NCBI GenBank assembly: GCA_951217055.1 | Contig: OX578286.1 | Coordinates: forward strand, 8,100,033-8,164,032 | Direction: 5' to 3' | Length of the DNA: 64,000 bases | From: Gerris lacustris | Lineage: Eukaryota > Arthropoda > Insecta > Hemiptera > Gerridae | Shown here: one piece after another, positions 1 through 11,592 of the stretch | Numbering within the stretch: position 1 is the first letter of the stretch | Layout of the letters: every line of letters starts with the position of its first letter | Notes under the pieces: model-generated | Told to the model about the DNA's origin: nothing | The model's database searches: none | What the model saw: the letters and a program-made list of their open reading frames with translations, nothing else | Made by a program: the position numbers and the translations under genes

Positions 1-178
1 TAGGTAAGAGAAGAACGGTTCCATGATTGGAACGAGTTATAACGTTTCGTTCCAATCCAATAACTGGTTTCAGGAACAAGTTATTTTTGGAACGTTTTAG
101 TTTACGTTCCAAAGAAACAGTTTCTCTTTTACTTCAAGTTTTCCTGTGTCCAGGTTTGTCCCTTAATAAGTTCTTTTT
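1..178. other. Unrecognised repeat edge with GGAACG palindromes
   Basis: Several GGAACG / CGTTCC motifs occur in both orientations within 120 bp, so the stretch can form small hairpins. The open frame across it has no recognisable protein character. Confidence 0.3.
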
Positions 179-1002
179 ACTTTTCCTCACAACTAATAGT
201 AGAAAAAGTATTGTTTTCACCAAGTATTTTTTTCGAGATTTCAACGGAATTATCCGTTTTAGGTGTTTTTAAGACCTCCTGAGTGGTTTTCAGCATGACG
301 TATGTATGTGTGTGTGTATGTGTGTATGTATGTGTGTGTGTAAATGTGTTATCATCGTTGCGCCCAAGGTATTTAACCTAGAGAGTTGAAACTTGGCAGA
401 AAAATCAGTCCTAACCTGTAGTTGTGCTGCCCGGAAAATCAACTTTTACCGCCATCTTGACCCCAGTATGCTGAGTCAGCAAAAATTTAAAATAATCGTA
501 ATAAATCGAAAATGGTCCTGATCGAGTTGAAATTTGGCTCGAATGTACCTCTCTGTATGACAAACAATCCCACTAAATTTCATTTTGATTTTGGCCGCCA
601 TTTTGAAGTTATAAATTTTTGAATTTTTAAGCTTTGACGGTTAATAATACTGAAATTACATGTAGGTTTTTGACTTATAGCATATCGTTGGAACCGGAAA
701 AAAATAAGGAACAAATATAAAAAAAAACTATTAAATTCCATTAATTAGTTTAAAAGTTATAAGCGAATATAATTATTTATTAGGGCGATAATTTTGATGA
801 CGTCAAAGTTTGTTTACATCTGTAAAAATACCGTCAAACTTCAAATAATTAAATAAAATATAGGTAATAAAAATAAGGGTTTTTTTTTGTAAAAATGATA
901 ATAAATCAGTTAGTTCAGAACGGTCACCAATCCAAGTACTGACCACGTCCAATGCTGCTTCCTCCTGCTGCGAAGCAGGAGAGGCCTGAAGTGAGGAAAA
1001 GT
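179..1002 (+). repeat. Dispersed repeat family A, copy 1
   Basis: The copy is bounded by a 12-bp inverted repeat, ACTTTTCCTCAC at 179-190 and GTGAGGAAAAGT at 991-1002. A short imperfect hairpin head (ACTTTT...AAAAAGT) is followed by a (TG)n tract at about 298-342. Then come two TTGAAA(C/T)TTGG modules near 386 and 528, and AT-rich sequence. It is non-coding. A second copy at 30011-30759 aligns along its length, which confirms a dispersed family. It is probably a non-autonomous element of unknown class. Confidence 0.7.
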
Positions 1003-1513
1003 TCCGAGGTCCCCCGTACCCGATTTTTTAAATAGTTTGACTCTAACAGAAAAAAATTACAAAGGCTTATAATAATTTAATAATTCAGTCTTAAGTGGTA
1101 TAATAAAACGTCAATTATCTAGGCAACGTTTCGGCACTAACCTGCCATTCTCAAGCCTGAAAAATCATTATGTTTGGAATAAACGTCGTTACAGAACTAT
1201 CAATAACATCAAGATCAAACAATAGTAATCTAAAATTACCTATATGTCGCTGTAGTGAGGATCGATAAGGTGATAAAGTGGTAATACATAAAATAATTTA
1301 GGAAACATAACATGTTCCATCGTCAAATTCTCGATTCTCCTCAAACAACGATCTAATTATACTACAAAACTTCTACGTCCCTAAAGGGACATAACAGTGG
1401 CTCACCATAAAATATAACAATAAAGTAACAAGAGACTAGTAACACATGAATATTTAAATATTAACAAAAATATAAAAACATTGGTAACTAGAATAAAAGC
1501 CAAGCTCTATTAA
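1003..1513. other. AT-rich stretch with a Penelope-like CGTTTCGGC signature
   Basis: At 1124-1172 the motif AACGTTTCGGC is followed about 25 bp later by CTCAAGCC. Pairs of this kind (a CGTTTCG box, then a nearby CTTCAGG or TCAAG box) recall the non-coding ends of Penelope-like elements, but no GIY-YIG or RT coding sequence is present. The rest is unrecognised. Confidence 0.3.
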
Positions 1514-2335
1514 CTAAACTACATATCACAGACAACATTTTACACTGACGGATCAAAGAGCCAGCAAGGAAGTGGATGTGCATTCACACATGAATCCATT
1601 ATGAGACAGTTTTCATGCACGAGGCAAAGTTCGATATGTACCATTGAACTAGAAGGAATATATCAAGCAATATATTATGCGGCAGTAGAAGGAATAAGAA
1701 GTATCGTTGTCTACTCTGACTCCTTGAGTTCTCTTCAAGCTTTAGGCAAATTGTACAGTGAAAATCAGACAGTCCTCAAAATCCGACAATGCCTTCATGA
1801 CAATGGAATCAATGCTCAGTTCTTCTGGGTCGCTGGACACTCAGGAATTCCAGGGAATGAAAACGCCGATCGGTGGGCACAAGCCGCAACAATGAACGGA
1901 CTTCCAACTCAAACGGCGGTCTACGCTAAAGATTTATATGCTTCTATCAACGCAGCTATAGAGGAGGTGTGGCAAAAAAACTGGAACTTGTGTAGAGAGA
2001 ACAAATTGAGGCCAATAAAAACAACAATTTCAAAATGGACGACTGCGCACCGACAAAACAGACATGAAGAAAACATTTTATGCCGCCTTCGAATTGGACA
2101 CACGCGACTGACTCACAGCTATTTATTTTCGAGAGACAAAGAAGTGCCCAAATGTAGACGATGTAATGCAATTCTGACTGTGGCACATATTCTATGTGAC
2201 TGCCCAGGTCTTCAAGATCTAAGAGACAAACACCAAGTTCCAACAACAACACAGGAGGCACTATGCGACGACGAAAAAATAATCGGACGAGTTTTTCTGT
2301 ATCTAAAAGAAGCTGAAATTTTCCAGGAACTATGA
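1514..2335 (+). pseudogene. RNase H domain and C-terminal zinc knuckle of a non-LTR retrotransposon ORF2 (5'-truncated)
   Basis: An uninterrupted frame runs from about 1514 to the TGA at 2333-2335. It encodes a full RNase HI domain with all four catalytic acids in context: F-Y-T-D-G-S, I-E-L-E-G-I, Y-S-D-S-L and G-N-E-N-A-D. The tail is R-I-G-H-T-R-L-T-H followed by a C-x2-C...H-x4-C knuckle. The tail and the C-terminal Y-L-K-E-A-E-I-F signature match I-clade and related RNase H-bearing LINEs. In the complete element this domain removes template RNA during second-strand synthesis. Endonuclease and RT are missing, so the copy is dead, although the frame looks young. The first ATG at 1601 lies inside the domain and is not a genuine start. 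Confidence 0.85.
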
Positions 2336-2960
2336 AAAAAAAAAAAAGAAAAAAAGAGAGCTCAATTACATGAACTTAAACCATAAATTAGTGGAAATTC
2401 AGAATCATGGTTCTATCTGGCTCTGGCCTTATTTCAATATTACTTAAATTATTATTGACATAATTTATCAACTATTTATTTAATGGATCTTATACTTAGA
2501 AAGGTATAATATTCTGAATACTATCCAATCTTCATCAATTTATTTATTTACCTCATATTTTTATCATTATTCATTATATAATTTATCTTAATATCTAGTA
2601 CTTAATTACTTACCACTATAACTTCTCATGTATCTTATCAATACTAAGTTTTTATGTCATTATGTTACTAGGTCTTTCTTACGTTACTGTACCACCTGTT
2701 ACTATGCAATGTTTTACTTAAATTACCATTATTCTTTTTTTTTTTTTTTTTCTTTTTTTTTCTCCACAGCTACTTTGTTTAATTTTTTTTTTTTTTTTAA
2801 TTGTAATTTTTTATTTTTGTAATTTGTCTGTTTCCCCCTCTTTTTTCCTTTTTATTCTTTGTTAATTGAATAATTGTATAAATTAACTGTGTTTGGGTGT
2901 AAATGGCCATGTCGCTAGTCATCCAATATAAAAATAAATAAATAAATAATAAATAAATAT
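1514..2960 (+). mobile_element. 5'-truncated non-LTR retrotransposon (RNase H-bearing, I-like clade)
   Basis: The fragment retains the C-terminal RNase H coding region, a T-rich 3' UTR of about 600 bp and a TAAATAAATAAATAA-type tail at about 2932-2958. This is the usual result of 5'-truncated target-primed reverse transcription. A related 3' end is at 3785-3979. Confidence 0.75.
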
Positions 2961-3361
2961 TACAAAAAAAGAAACATAATGTAAACTGGTGGTGATTTAA
3001 TCGACACTGTTACTAAATAAGTAAACAGTTCAAAACATAAAAAAACTTAATTATAAATATTAAAAAAACAAAAAGAACAATGTAAACTGGGTGTGATTTA
3101 AGCGGCACTCGAGTAAGTATTGAACAATCCAAAGTTACTTACCCTTAACGCTGATTAAAGCCCTTGTTCCAAAACACTTTCTGCAACTTTGTTAATGGAA
3201 TTTCAATGATGAAGCCCTTTACATGTTCTGCTATCAATTTTCTCCTTGTTTTTCAAACAATTTTAATGAATTTATCGAACAGATTTACCATTTTTGAGGT
3301 GTCTGGTTTAGTTCTATAGTATATATGGATATATTAATATATGAATAATTATCTACACATC
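2961..3361. other. AT-rich spacer
   Basis: Two imperfect direct repeats around GTAAACTGG(T/G)(G/T)GTGATTTAA occur at about 2982 and 3083. Nothing else is recognised. Confidence 0.3.
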
Positions 3362-3784
3362 TACAGGGTGATCCAAAAGTTCGTCAACGGCTTAATATCT
3401 TCGGTTATAATTGAGATATTAAGTTCCCGTTTGCGGGTATCTTAATCATTTGTAAAAAACTACTTTTTTGGTGGGTAATCATTTTTTCAGCCATATTGGT
3501 TGCCGCCATATTGGATTTAACTTTGAAATTTGAAATTGGAACACCCATAAAGTGTTACATTTTTGGAAAGCCCTTAAAAAAATAAAACATTCTTTTTTTG
3601 TTATTTTCAATAGTTTAGTAAGGTATAAAAAATCGGTCCAAGACAACTCAGACTAACATTCTCATACAATCTCGGTGCCAGATCTCAGGGAACATAGTTA
3701 GCTATCAAGTCATAGTTTCCGAGATATTGATGAAAATAAATCTGATTTCGTTGAAAATCAAAAACAAAAAGCATCACTAAGAAA

Positions 3785-3979
3785 GATAAACCTGTTTGTA
3801 AACTATGCAACCAAGAGATGACAGTGCACCATATACTCTGTGAGTGCCCAAGGTTGGACACTGTGCGACAACGACACCAAATGCCTTCTAGCATTGCTGA
3901 TGTTCTGCAGGACAGTGAAACCACTACAAAAATACTTTTTGAATATTTAAAGGAAATTGATGTCATAAGGGAAATTTAA
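3785..3979 (+). pseudogene. C-terminal fragment of a second I-like LINE ORF2
   Basis: A short open frame ending at TAA 3977-3979 encodes the knuckle C-K-L-C...H-H-I-L-C-E-C-P followed by the Y-L-K-E-I-D-V-I-R-E-I tail. It is homologous to the C-terminus of the element at 1514-2335 but diverged from it, so it is a different subfamily. Sequence upstream of about 3770 is fold-back element arm. A TAATAA-rich tail region follows to about 4250. Confidence 0.75.
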
Positions 3980-4483
3980 ACTGGGAACTCTGTTTATTCA
4001 ATTCTTCTTTTTTCAATTTTTTTCTCTCTAAGTTTCTGAAAAGGACTATTTTGTATTTTGCCAACATCCTGAGGTTTTTTCTATAACCAAGCGTTAGACA
4101 AAAAGTAAATCAATAAAATAATAACCCTGATAATAATAATTTAAAACAACTAAAACCTCGTACTCTTGTATTAATATTCCGAATAATAATAATTATGAAA
4201 TAATAAATATATATAAGAATATCAATAATAATAATAATAATTCAATTATAATAATCAATTCAAAGTAACAGTGAAAAAATAACTCCTGGAATAAACCAAA
4301 ATTAAATTTATGTACATTTGTATTTGTGGCGCGGCACAAAATAACGCATATAAAGGGCTAACTATAAATATGTCAAAGAATATAATATAATCTAAAACTA
4401 ACCAAAGAATATAGTATAAAATCACTCAAACTAACAGTAAAAATAATAATAATAATAAAACAAACAAAGGTAAAAGTTTGCGC

Positions 4484-4535
4484 TAATAGCCCAAGTAGTT
4501 AAAGCGCACCTTCCTTAGCCGCGGGTGGAGGAGGG

Positions 4536-4578
<43 letters not shown>
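4484..4578 (+). repeat. tRNA-related SINE head with poly(A)
   Basis: GCGCTAATAGCCCAAGTAGT resembles a tRNA D-arm / pol III A box and can pair GCGCT with AGCGC. About 40 bases later an A-run of more than 40 begins. No clear B box remains, so this is a truncated or degenerate SINE. Confidence 0.35.
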
Positions 4579-4582
<4 letters not shown>

Positions 4583-5109
4583 CAACCACCTGTACACATT
4601 TTAAATAATACAAATTTACTAAGCATCACGTAGGTTTATCATCGAAGCGAGCTTAATGCAATAAATATTTAATTTTATTATCATATTTTATGGGATCTAT
4701 GAGAATGTTAGTCTGAGTTGTATTGGACCGATTTTTTATACCTTACTAAACTATTGAAAATAACAAAAAAGAGTAATTTTTTACACTTTGAGTGCCCGCC
4801 ATTTTGGAACGGGAGTAGATAGAAAACTCGGGTTTGCGGCAAATGTTTTCTTTTTTTAAGGGCTTTCCAAAAATGTATCACTTTATGGGTGTTCCAATTT
4901 CAAATTTCAAAGATGAATCCAATATGGCGGCAACCAATATGGCGGAAAAAATGATTACCCACCAAAAAAGTAGTTTTTTACAAATGATTAAGATACCCGC
5001 AAACGGGAACTTAATATCTCAATTATAACCGGAGATATTAAGCCGTTGCCGAACTTTTGGATCACCCTGTATATGAATCACTATCAAAAATATATTGACT
5101 TAAAACGTG

Positions 5110-5312
5110 AACGGAGAGAGACTGGGTTCGATTCCCCGCCAAGAAGAAGTTATTTTTATGATAAATTTTGATGAAATGTTCAATAATAATTAAATGTACC
5201 TACGAAAACTCGAAAACTAATAAATGGAAAACACTGGGCTAAGTAATTATATGAACTCGTATTATGAGAAAATTTCTCTGAGTTGTCTTGGACAGATTTA
5301 GTACTTCTTATA
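5110..5312 (+). repeat. Family H tail with B-box-like GGGTTCGATTCCCC
   Basis: The stretch holds a B-box-like GGGTTCGATTCCCC, then an AAGTTATTTTTATGATAAA element and an AT-rich tail with CTGAGTTGTC. The same order recurs at 20045-20100 with 20885-21000, and at 29155-29240. The B box and tail suggest a tRNA-derived 3' module or captured SINE. Confidence 0.5.
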
Positions 5313-5347
5313 AAGTCAACTTATGTAAAATTTAACTGGTAATTAAC

Positions 5348-5581
5348 AGCTTGGTTTTCTGGTGAAATCCGCGTCACGAAAGGGATGACGTCTGACGTTT
5401 CGCTTCCACTAGTGGAAGCATCTTCAGGGCTGTAGTGCGTCATGATGTTTACTTGAAGCAACATACTCTGTTGCTTCAAGTAAACATCACGATGCACCAA
5501 CCCCTGAAGATGCTTCCAGTAGTGGAAGCGAAGTCGAACTACATCCTCTTCGTGACGCGGATTTCACCAGAAAATCAAGCT
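5348..5581. repeat. 234-bp near-perfect palindrome with Penelope-like boxes
   Basis: The two arms, of about 115 bp, start AGCTTGGTTTTCTGG and end with the reverse complement, and meet near 5465 with almost no spacer. Each arm carries GCTTCCACTAGTGGAAGC-type short palindromes, next to CTTCAGG, and the left arm also a GACGTTTCG box. The pairing of these boxes recalls Penelope-like element ends. It would extrude or form a long RNA hairpin. Confidence 0.6.
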
Positions 5582-5734
5582 GATTATTAGCGTGAAATAT
5601 ATATAATTGTAGGACTAACTTGATTGCTGTATTTTGAAAGAACAAACATGTTTACAAAACATACTGAATAACCCTAAACACAAAAAAAGAAAATAACATT
5701 TTTAGAGGTTTAAGAACAAGAAGTTTAAGAACTG

Positions 5735-6193
5735 CTCGGTCTTCTGGATCGCAAGTCTAAGATTTCTCTGAATAACAAACTTCGAATTTACAATGTAGTC
5801 TTAAATCCAGCTTGGACCTACGGTCTAGAAGTGTGGGGCAGCACCAAGCCTTCAAATTCCCGTCGTCTCCAAATCCTTCAGTCAAAAATTCTTCGAAAAA
5901 TTACCGATGCTCCTTACTATGTTTCCAACCTTACTCTCCATGAAGACCTGAACGTTCATTTTGTCCGAAATCTATCCGAATCCCGATATCGAAAGTTTCA
6001 CGAATCCTTATCCCATCATCCAAATCCTCATGTACAACTCATGTCCTCTCAACATATTCCAGGTAACCCTCCAAGACGTCTGAAGAGGCAGTGGCCTAGA
6101 GATCTACTCTCATACAATGTTATTATTGCAATCTATTATTATTATCTATTTCTTAAATCTTATATACTTTATCATTACTTAAATATTTTGTAA
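5735..6193 (+). pseudogene. C-terminus of Jockey-like reverse transcriptase ORF2
   Basis: The frame is open from about 5735. Conserved Jockey tail motifs are W-T-Y-G-L-E-V-W-G, R-R-L-Q-I-L-Q-S-K-I-L-R-K-I-T-D-A-P, L-H-E-D-L-N-V and the terminal R-R-L-K-R-Q-W-P-R-D-L-L. These are the thumb and connection regions after the RT palm. The catalytic YADD and the endonuclease are absent. The same tail motif recurs at 58440 in a more decayed copy, which shows a family. Confidence 0.8.
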
Positions 6194-6395
6194 TAATATT
6201 TGTATTGTAGTAAAATAATAATTATTTTACTATATAAATCGCCAGGAAGTGTAGTCACTGGACTACTTCTTCTTCATGTTGCTCCCGCCATGTTAAACTA
6301 TAACATCATTATCACTTGTTACAATGAAATTATGTTTAGTTGTGATAATCAATAAAAATAATAAAAAAATAAAAAATAAAAAAAATAAGAAAAAG
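5735..6395 (+). mobile_element. Jockey-clade LINE 3' end, copy 1
   Basis: The remnant holds the last part of a Jockey-like ORF2, a short 3' UTR and an A-rich tail (AATAAAAATAATAAA type, 6349-6392). It is 5' truncated. Confidence 0.7.
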
Positions 6396-6934
6396 CAGGA
6401 GTTTTAACAACTTTTTCCTTTTTTTGAAAACCCAAAAATCAGACAATTTTTCCTCTTGGATACTTAATCATGGGATACACTGTATAGATATATACATAAC
6501 ACACTTTTCCCTGATTTAGTCGGCAAAATTTCATATTGATGCAAGGGAATCCAGCTAATAACATCATATCTACTTTTAGCCTATGATTTATTTTATTGCA
6601 TTAACGTCAAATTAAAGATCTTTAAATTACTACAGGAAAATCCTCTTTATTTATACAAAATGTATTTGATATACGTGTCTCTTCGTAAAAACCTTTGATT
6701 ATTTAATAAAAAAAAAAAGAAGTAAGATTACAGTTATTCAATACTTTTGTTTACAATTCCATTTTATTATTTTCTTTAAAGTAAAAAAGGCCCTTTGTCA
6801 GACAATTTTTATATTTGGAAATGTTCGAAGGCAATCAAATGACATAAAAGCAAATATAAGGATATTATCATCTTTTGATACTCAAAATATCGCTGCCTAA
6901 TAAGAATCAAATAACATTATCCTCCCGTAACCAT
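6396..6934. other. AT-rich spacer
   Basis: I see no gene, RNA or repeat structure beyond short A- and T-runs. Confidence 0.3.
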
Positions 6935-7076
<142 letters not shown>

Positions 7077-7208
7077 CTTTTGGGTTTTAGTCCCGATCAA
7101 CTGCCAGGGTTATTACAGGACGGGGGTTATCCGGCCACTTTACTCATCTAATCGATGAGATCATCGAGGTATATGTATAATATAAGTATATATATATATA
7201 TTTATATA

Positions 7209-8440
7209 CTAGCTTTCACCCCGCGCTCCGCGCGGGGCTCATGCTAGGTATTAGTGGCTATGTTTCCTATAATCATGTAGGCCTAGCAATTAAATTAAAT
7301 TCCTAAATAGTTTTGTTTCCAAAGCCTTTTAGGAATAAAATCAGGACTATATTACACATCATTAATTCCATTGCTAAGAATATAATACTCTCCAAATCAT
7401 AGTTTGGATTCTATCTATATATTTTTAAAAATAGGCAATAGAAACTAAGTTATATAGTAATAACTAACAATGCTAAAAAAAAGGTATAATGAATAACAAA
7501 AGAAACGTAGACAAAACCAATTAGACTGGGAAGTCATTGAACAATCATCAACAATGATGGTGCATTATTTAATTACCAGCCTCTTCATTCAATACGGCAG
7601 TTGCACCAGCAAATATTTAATAACTCTAGTTCTACAAACAATTAATAAAATAATAAATACTCGATTTAAAGAGCATTAGTGTGAGGTTTAAGCACTCCAA
7701 TCAGAAATAAAATCGGTCAACAATTGCGGACGCCATAAGCTCTCAAAGTGAAATTTATTTTTAAAAAAATAAAATTTAGCTCTATTTAAGGTAGAACCGA
7801 TGAAATTACAACAAAAAGTAATAGGTCCAAATTAGTAGATCTTTTAAAATTAGTTACCGCTGGTGCAATCAGCTTGTCGATACAACTTACCGTTTAGCCA
7901 CAATAAGCCTATAAAAAAACTTTAAAGTGCGGGCCATCTTTCATTTTTTTTGGGGGGGGGGGGTTATTTTTTTATGGACTTAGGCCAATTTCCGATCAAA
8001 CGCAAAAAACCGCAAGTCTCTAGGTGGTCTAGAAGTATATAATAATGGTAGTAAAGTAATAATATTATAATAGCGAGTCTGTGGGGTTTGTTTACGGCGG
8101 GTCAACCTATTTTTTTAGGTTATGTTTTATATACTTTTTTTAATAAAATTGTTAATAACTTTGGTTCTACTCAATATTTTTAAATGAAACCAAGCCTACA
8201 AATTGCGTACATGCTTGCGCTCACCCCTGAAAAAAAAATTAATCGATTTCATTTAGCCAGTTTTGCGCCTATAAAGACTGACTGGGGCGACAGACACACA
8301 TACATACACGGAAAAAGTTAAGGCCGGATTCGGTTTTTGGAATGTCTAAAATGAAAAAGCATCCAACAAATTTTCATTTCTGACCAATGTACAGACAAAA
8401 CTTTAATTTTATATATATAGATATATATAGGCATAGGCAT
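7209..8440. repeat. Dispersed non-coding repeat with GC-rich hairpin head
   Basis: It begins with ACTAGCTTTC and a perfect GC hairpin, CCCCGCG-CTC-CGCGCGGGG (7219-7237). It ends near a GACAGACACACATACATACA tract (8290-8310) and ACCAATGTACAGACAAAAC. No open frame of note. The layout recalls LINE- or SINE-like repeats in insects that start with a GCTTT-CCGCG hairpin, but I cannot assign the family. Confidence 0.5.
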
Positions 8441-8644
8441 ATTAGATGGCTGCAAACAATTTAATTTAATTCTTAATTTAGGTCTTAAGGAAATATCATG
8501 CTAACAAACAAAAAAATTATGTTAACATGAATGTTGTAACATTATGTTGGCATATTTCATTTAAGATTTTTCCATTGTTGAATTTATCAATAGGTAACAT
8601 TTTTACATTCATGTTTATATCTAAATTTTAAATCAAATTGATAA

Positions 8645-9330
8645 TAAACAGGTCAAATGTGTGCTAGTCAGCACACAGCAATGGTCCGTAGGCAACCCTG
8701 TATAGTTTAAATAGTACCCTATTGATGGTGTTTTTTAAAATGCTAAAAAGCTTACTTTGAACCATTCTAAGGGTCTGATATTCTCAAAACACACTCCGAT
8801 AAAGTATTCTTTAGCCACTGAACCGGACTACAACCATATAAATACATCGAAAAGACCATAGTTATAAAAAACGTATTTTGTCAATAAAAAATAAAATAAT
8901 ATTTTTTTCGAAATTTCCAAAAAGTTGTATCTTTATTTTTGGTCGAAGAATGTTCAGGAATTTTTTCAGATTTTTCGCACTTCACATAAGCGAGATAGAA
9001 GGGGGGGGGGGACACGTTTCACACCCACTTCAAACTTGCCTATGCTCGCCCTATCAAAGTTATATCCAAAGAATTATATATTTTTGTAGTCAGCTCGACG
9101 TACCATTTCATATGATAACCCTAAGTTTTTTTACCCTAATTTGTTTGAAAAACGTTTTTTTTAAGTCGCTATATTTTTAAAATATGTGGGTAGGTACAAG
9201 ACACATACATACCAAATTTCAAAGTGATCGGACGAAAGGTGTAGCCGTGAGAGCAGGCGACCGAATGGTCGGACAGACACACGCAGGAAAATATAAGGGT
9301 CCTTGGTTTTGCCTACAGACCCTAAAAATA
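8645..9330 (-). repeat. Dispersed repeat family C, copy 1
   Basis: This copy aligns in inverse orientation with 17606-18330. Read on the minus strand it starts with an AGGGTCTGTAGGC / GGACCC hairpin, continues to a GTGTGTCTGTCC tract and a TTTGAAATTTGG module, and ends in a GTGTGCTgactAGCACAC hairpin (about 8661-8678). Partial terminal inverted repeats GGTCCGTAGGC are present. Non-coding. Confidence 0.7.
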
Positions 9331-9391
9331 GATTTTCCAGAGTAAACCGTTGCAGAGATTTTGTCAATCCTAATGTTTCGAAATTATTACT

Positions 9392-9645
9392 GGGATCATT
9401 TTCAAGGAAATTGCTCACGATGAGAGTTATTGTAGGGATCGCATTTTCAAGGGAATTGCTCATGATGAGAGTTATTGCAGGGATCATTTTCAAGGAAATT
9501 GCTCATGATGAGAGTTAGTGCAGGGATCATTTTCAAGGGAATTGCTTATGATGAGAGTTATTGCAAGGATCGCATTTTCAAGGGAATTGCTCACGATGAG
9601 AGTTATTGCAGGGATCATTTTCAAGGGAATTGCTCCTGATGAGAG
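9392..9645. repeat. 43-45 bp minisatellite, about six units
   Basis: The motif GGGATC(GC)ATTTTCAAGG with GATGAGAGTTATTG repeats at 9392, 9435, 9480, 9523, 9566 and 9611. Alternating ATCATT / ATCGCATT variants suggest duplication of two-unit blocks. A single related unit is near 16985. Confidence 0.85.
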
Positions 9646-9861
9646 GCATTACAGGCATACAAAAGAGACACCGATATCATTGTAATCGGTTTTATTGCCT
9701 AAATGTGTTTTATGCTTAAATATTTTCTTGTGTCGATTCTGACTTACGACCAAAGCCTATTTTTTTAAGACTACTAATTCGATGAAAACATTTTAATCCC
9801 ACGATTTCTTTTTTTCATTTATGATTTTTTATTCTTTTCCATGACTTTTCAAAAACCATTT

Positions 9862-10440
9862 TGGTACTTAAAACCCCCATGGAAATGGGAGATTTCAAAA
9901 CGTGTTGAGTTCAAGGTCACAACAGCAAAGTTTTGGTTTTTTTTTATTGAAAATGTTGAAAACAACATCATGGAAACGGGTATTAAATTAAAAACAGAAT
10001 TGAGACATGCGCAGTAAGTATCATGAGCCCAGGTATGATAACCTATATTATAAGTTTATATTATAGTTTGACATTTCCTCATGATAAAAGCAGTTTCGGT
10101 TTAAAACCAAACCAGTTTTCAAAACGGTTTTGGTTTCAAACCAAAAGTGTTTCCATGAAGAGTTTTCAAAACAATTTTCGCAACAATTTTGAAAACTACC
10201 TATAAACTGCCAAACTAGTTATAGTTAAGTCAGGTTATCATATCTCTACTTAGCATGTCTACTGCGCATGTCACACTTCTGTTTATAATTCAATTCCCGT
10301 TTCCATGCTCTTTCTTTAATAAACAGTTTCAATACAAAACCAAAAATTTGCGCCATTTCCATAGGGGTTTGAATATCAAAACAGTTTTGAAAACTCATAA
10401 AAACGAAGTAACTCTGATGTTAAAATCTATCTCATTACAC
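9862..10440. repeat. Fold-back repeat family D, copy 1
   Basis: The left arm holds CATGGAAACGGGTATT, GAGACATGCGCAG and GGTATGATAACC. Their reverse complements follow in mirrored order in the right arm (10233-10310). The centre has several GGTTTCAAACC and CAAAACGGTTTTG palindromes. A second copy is at 25884-26228. Confidence 0.65.
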
Positions 10441-10836
10441 TTATGTAAACTTTTTTTTCCAGTGACAGGACACAAGAAAGCTATGTGCCACACTAATTGA
10501 CGTTATTTCACATTGCAGTTAAAATCAATAGAGCTGTTATACACACGTATTAAATGAAGAAGTAAAATTCCAGTGAAATGGGAAAAATGATCCCTTCATA
10601 TTTACCTATTAAAATTCTACCTAGTTTTTATATATATTTTTTTTTGTTTTTATCTTAATAGTCCCGATTCTCTGTTTTTTTGAGCTGAATTATCGTGTTA
10701 TATCGTGTTGCAGCATTACACGAGTCTTGTATTTAACATCATTTACAACTATTTTAATTGCTCGATCATAACTCTAAGCAAATTTAATTGGTTGTAAGGA
10801 AACAAACAGATCTATTCTTTTGAACAAGCATTTATA

Positions 10837-11590
10837 CAGGGTGGTCCATAAGTCTCCCCCCCCCCTCCTAACTTTTGAACGGTTAAAGATAAATTAATGA
10901 AACTTGGAGGATCTCTACCATGCAAAGGGAAGTTTGTTTTCATGCAATCACCCACTAGGGGCAACCACCCACTTTGCCCCCAGGCCACCCAACATCAAAA
11001 TTTCAAATTGGAATGTATATTTTTGATAGCATATTTGGATTCTACAGTGAAAAATAATAAACGTTTACTTAAAACTTTTTTTTCTATTCCCAATATTTTT
11101 CCCCCTATAGGTGGGCAAAGATAGCAAAATTACCCTACCGATAATATGTTGTAAAATCTAAACGGTTAGAGATAAATTAATGAAACTTAGGGGATCCGTA
11201 CCATGTAAAGGGAAGTTTGTTTTCATGCAACCGCGCTGTAGGGGCAACCTCCCATTTTGCCCCTAGACCACCTAACTTCAAAATGTTGTCCTAGAATGTA
11301 TATTTTTGATAGCAGATTTAGATTCTACGGCAAAAAATAAAAATATTTTACTCCAAACTTTATTTTCTACCTCTAATATTTTGCCCCCTATAGGGGGGGG
11401 GGGGGGGGGCAAAGGAATAAAAACCGTAAATTTCAGCGCCTGAGGGCAAAGTGGATGGTTGCCCCTAGTGGGTGTTTGCATGAAAACAAACTTCCCTTTG
11501 CATGGTAGAGATCCCCCAAGTTTCATTAATTTATCTCAAACCGTTCAAAAGTTAAGAGGGGGGGGGGGGGGAGACTTTTGGACCACCCTG
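10837..11590. mobile_element. Fold-back element with CAGGGTGGTCC termini and TA flanks
   Basis: The termini are TA-CAGGGTGGTCC and GGACCACCCTG-TA. The interior contains a block of about 290 bp in two tandem direct copies (about 10870-11120 and 11160-11420), followed by its inverted start (11440-11590). C- and G-runs flank the arms. It carries no transposase and is related in terminus style to the element at 3364-5069. Confidence 0.7.
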
Positions 11591-11592
11591 TA

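Larger units (their letters stand above)
3364..5069. mobile_element. Fold-back DNA transposon (TA target, CAGGGTGATCC termini) with nested insertions
   Basis: The element starts TA-CAGGGTGATCCAAAAG and ends with the reverse complement followed by TA. The left arm (3364 to about 3665) and the right arm (about 4697-5069) are long inverted copies. The right arm keeps about 70 bp that the left lacks. A TA duplication and a CAGGG terminus fit a Tc1/mariner-like target choice, but no transposase is visible. The interior holds a LINE fragment and a SINE-like poly(A) unit, so it acted as a landing site. Confidence 0.7.

Noticed and set aside
1601..2335. Host RNase H gene
   Set aside because: The C-terminal zinc knuckle, LINE tail motif, 3' UTR and A/T-rich tail show it is a truncated retrotransposon.
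8645..8678. Helitron 3' end (hairpin GTGTGCT..AGCACAC near the end of family C)
   Set aside because: No CTRR terminus at the expected distance and no TC start; inverted termini are present, which Helitrons lack.
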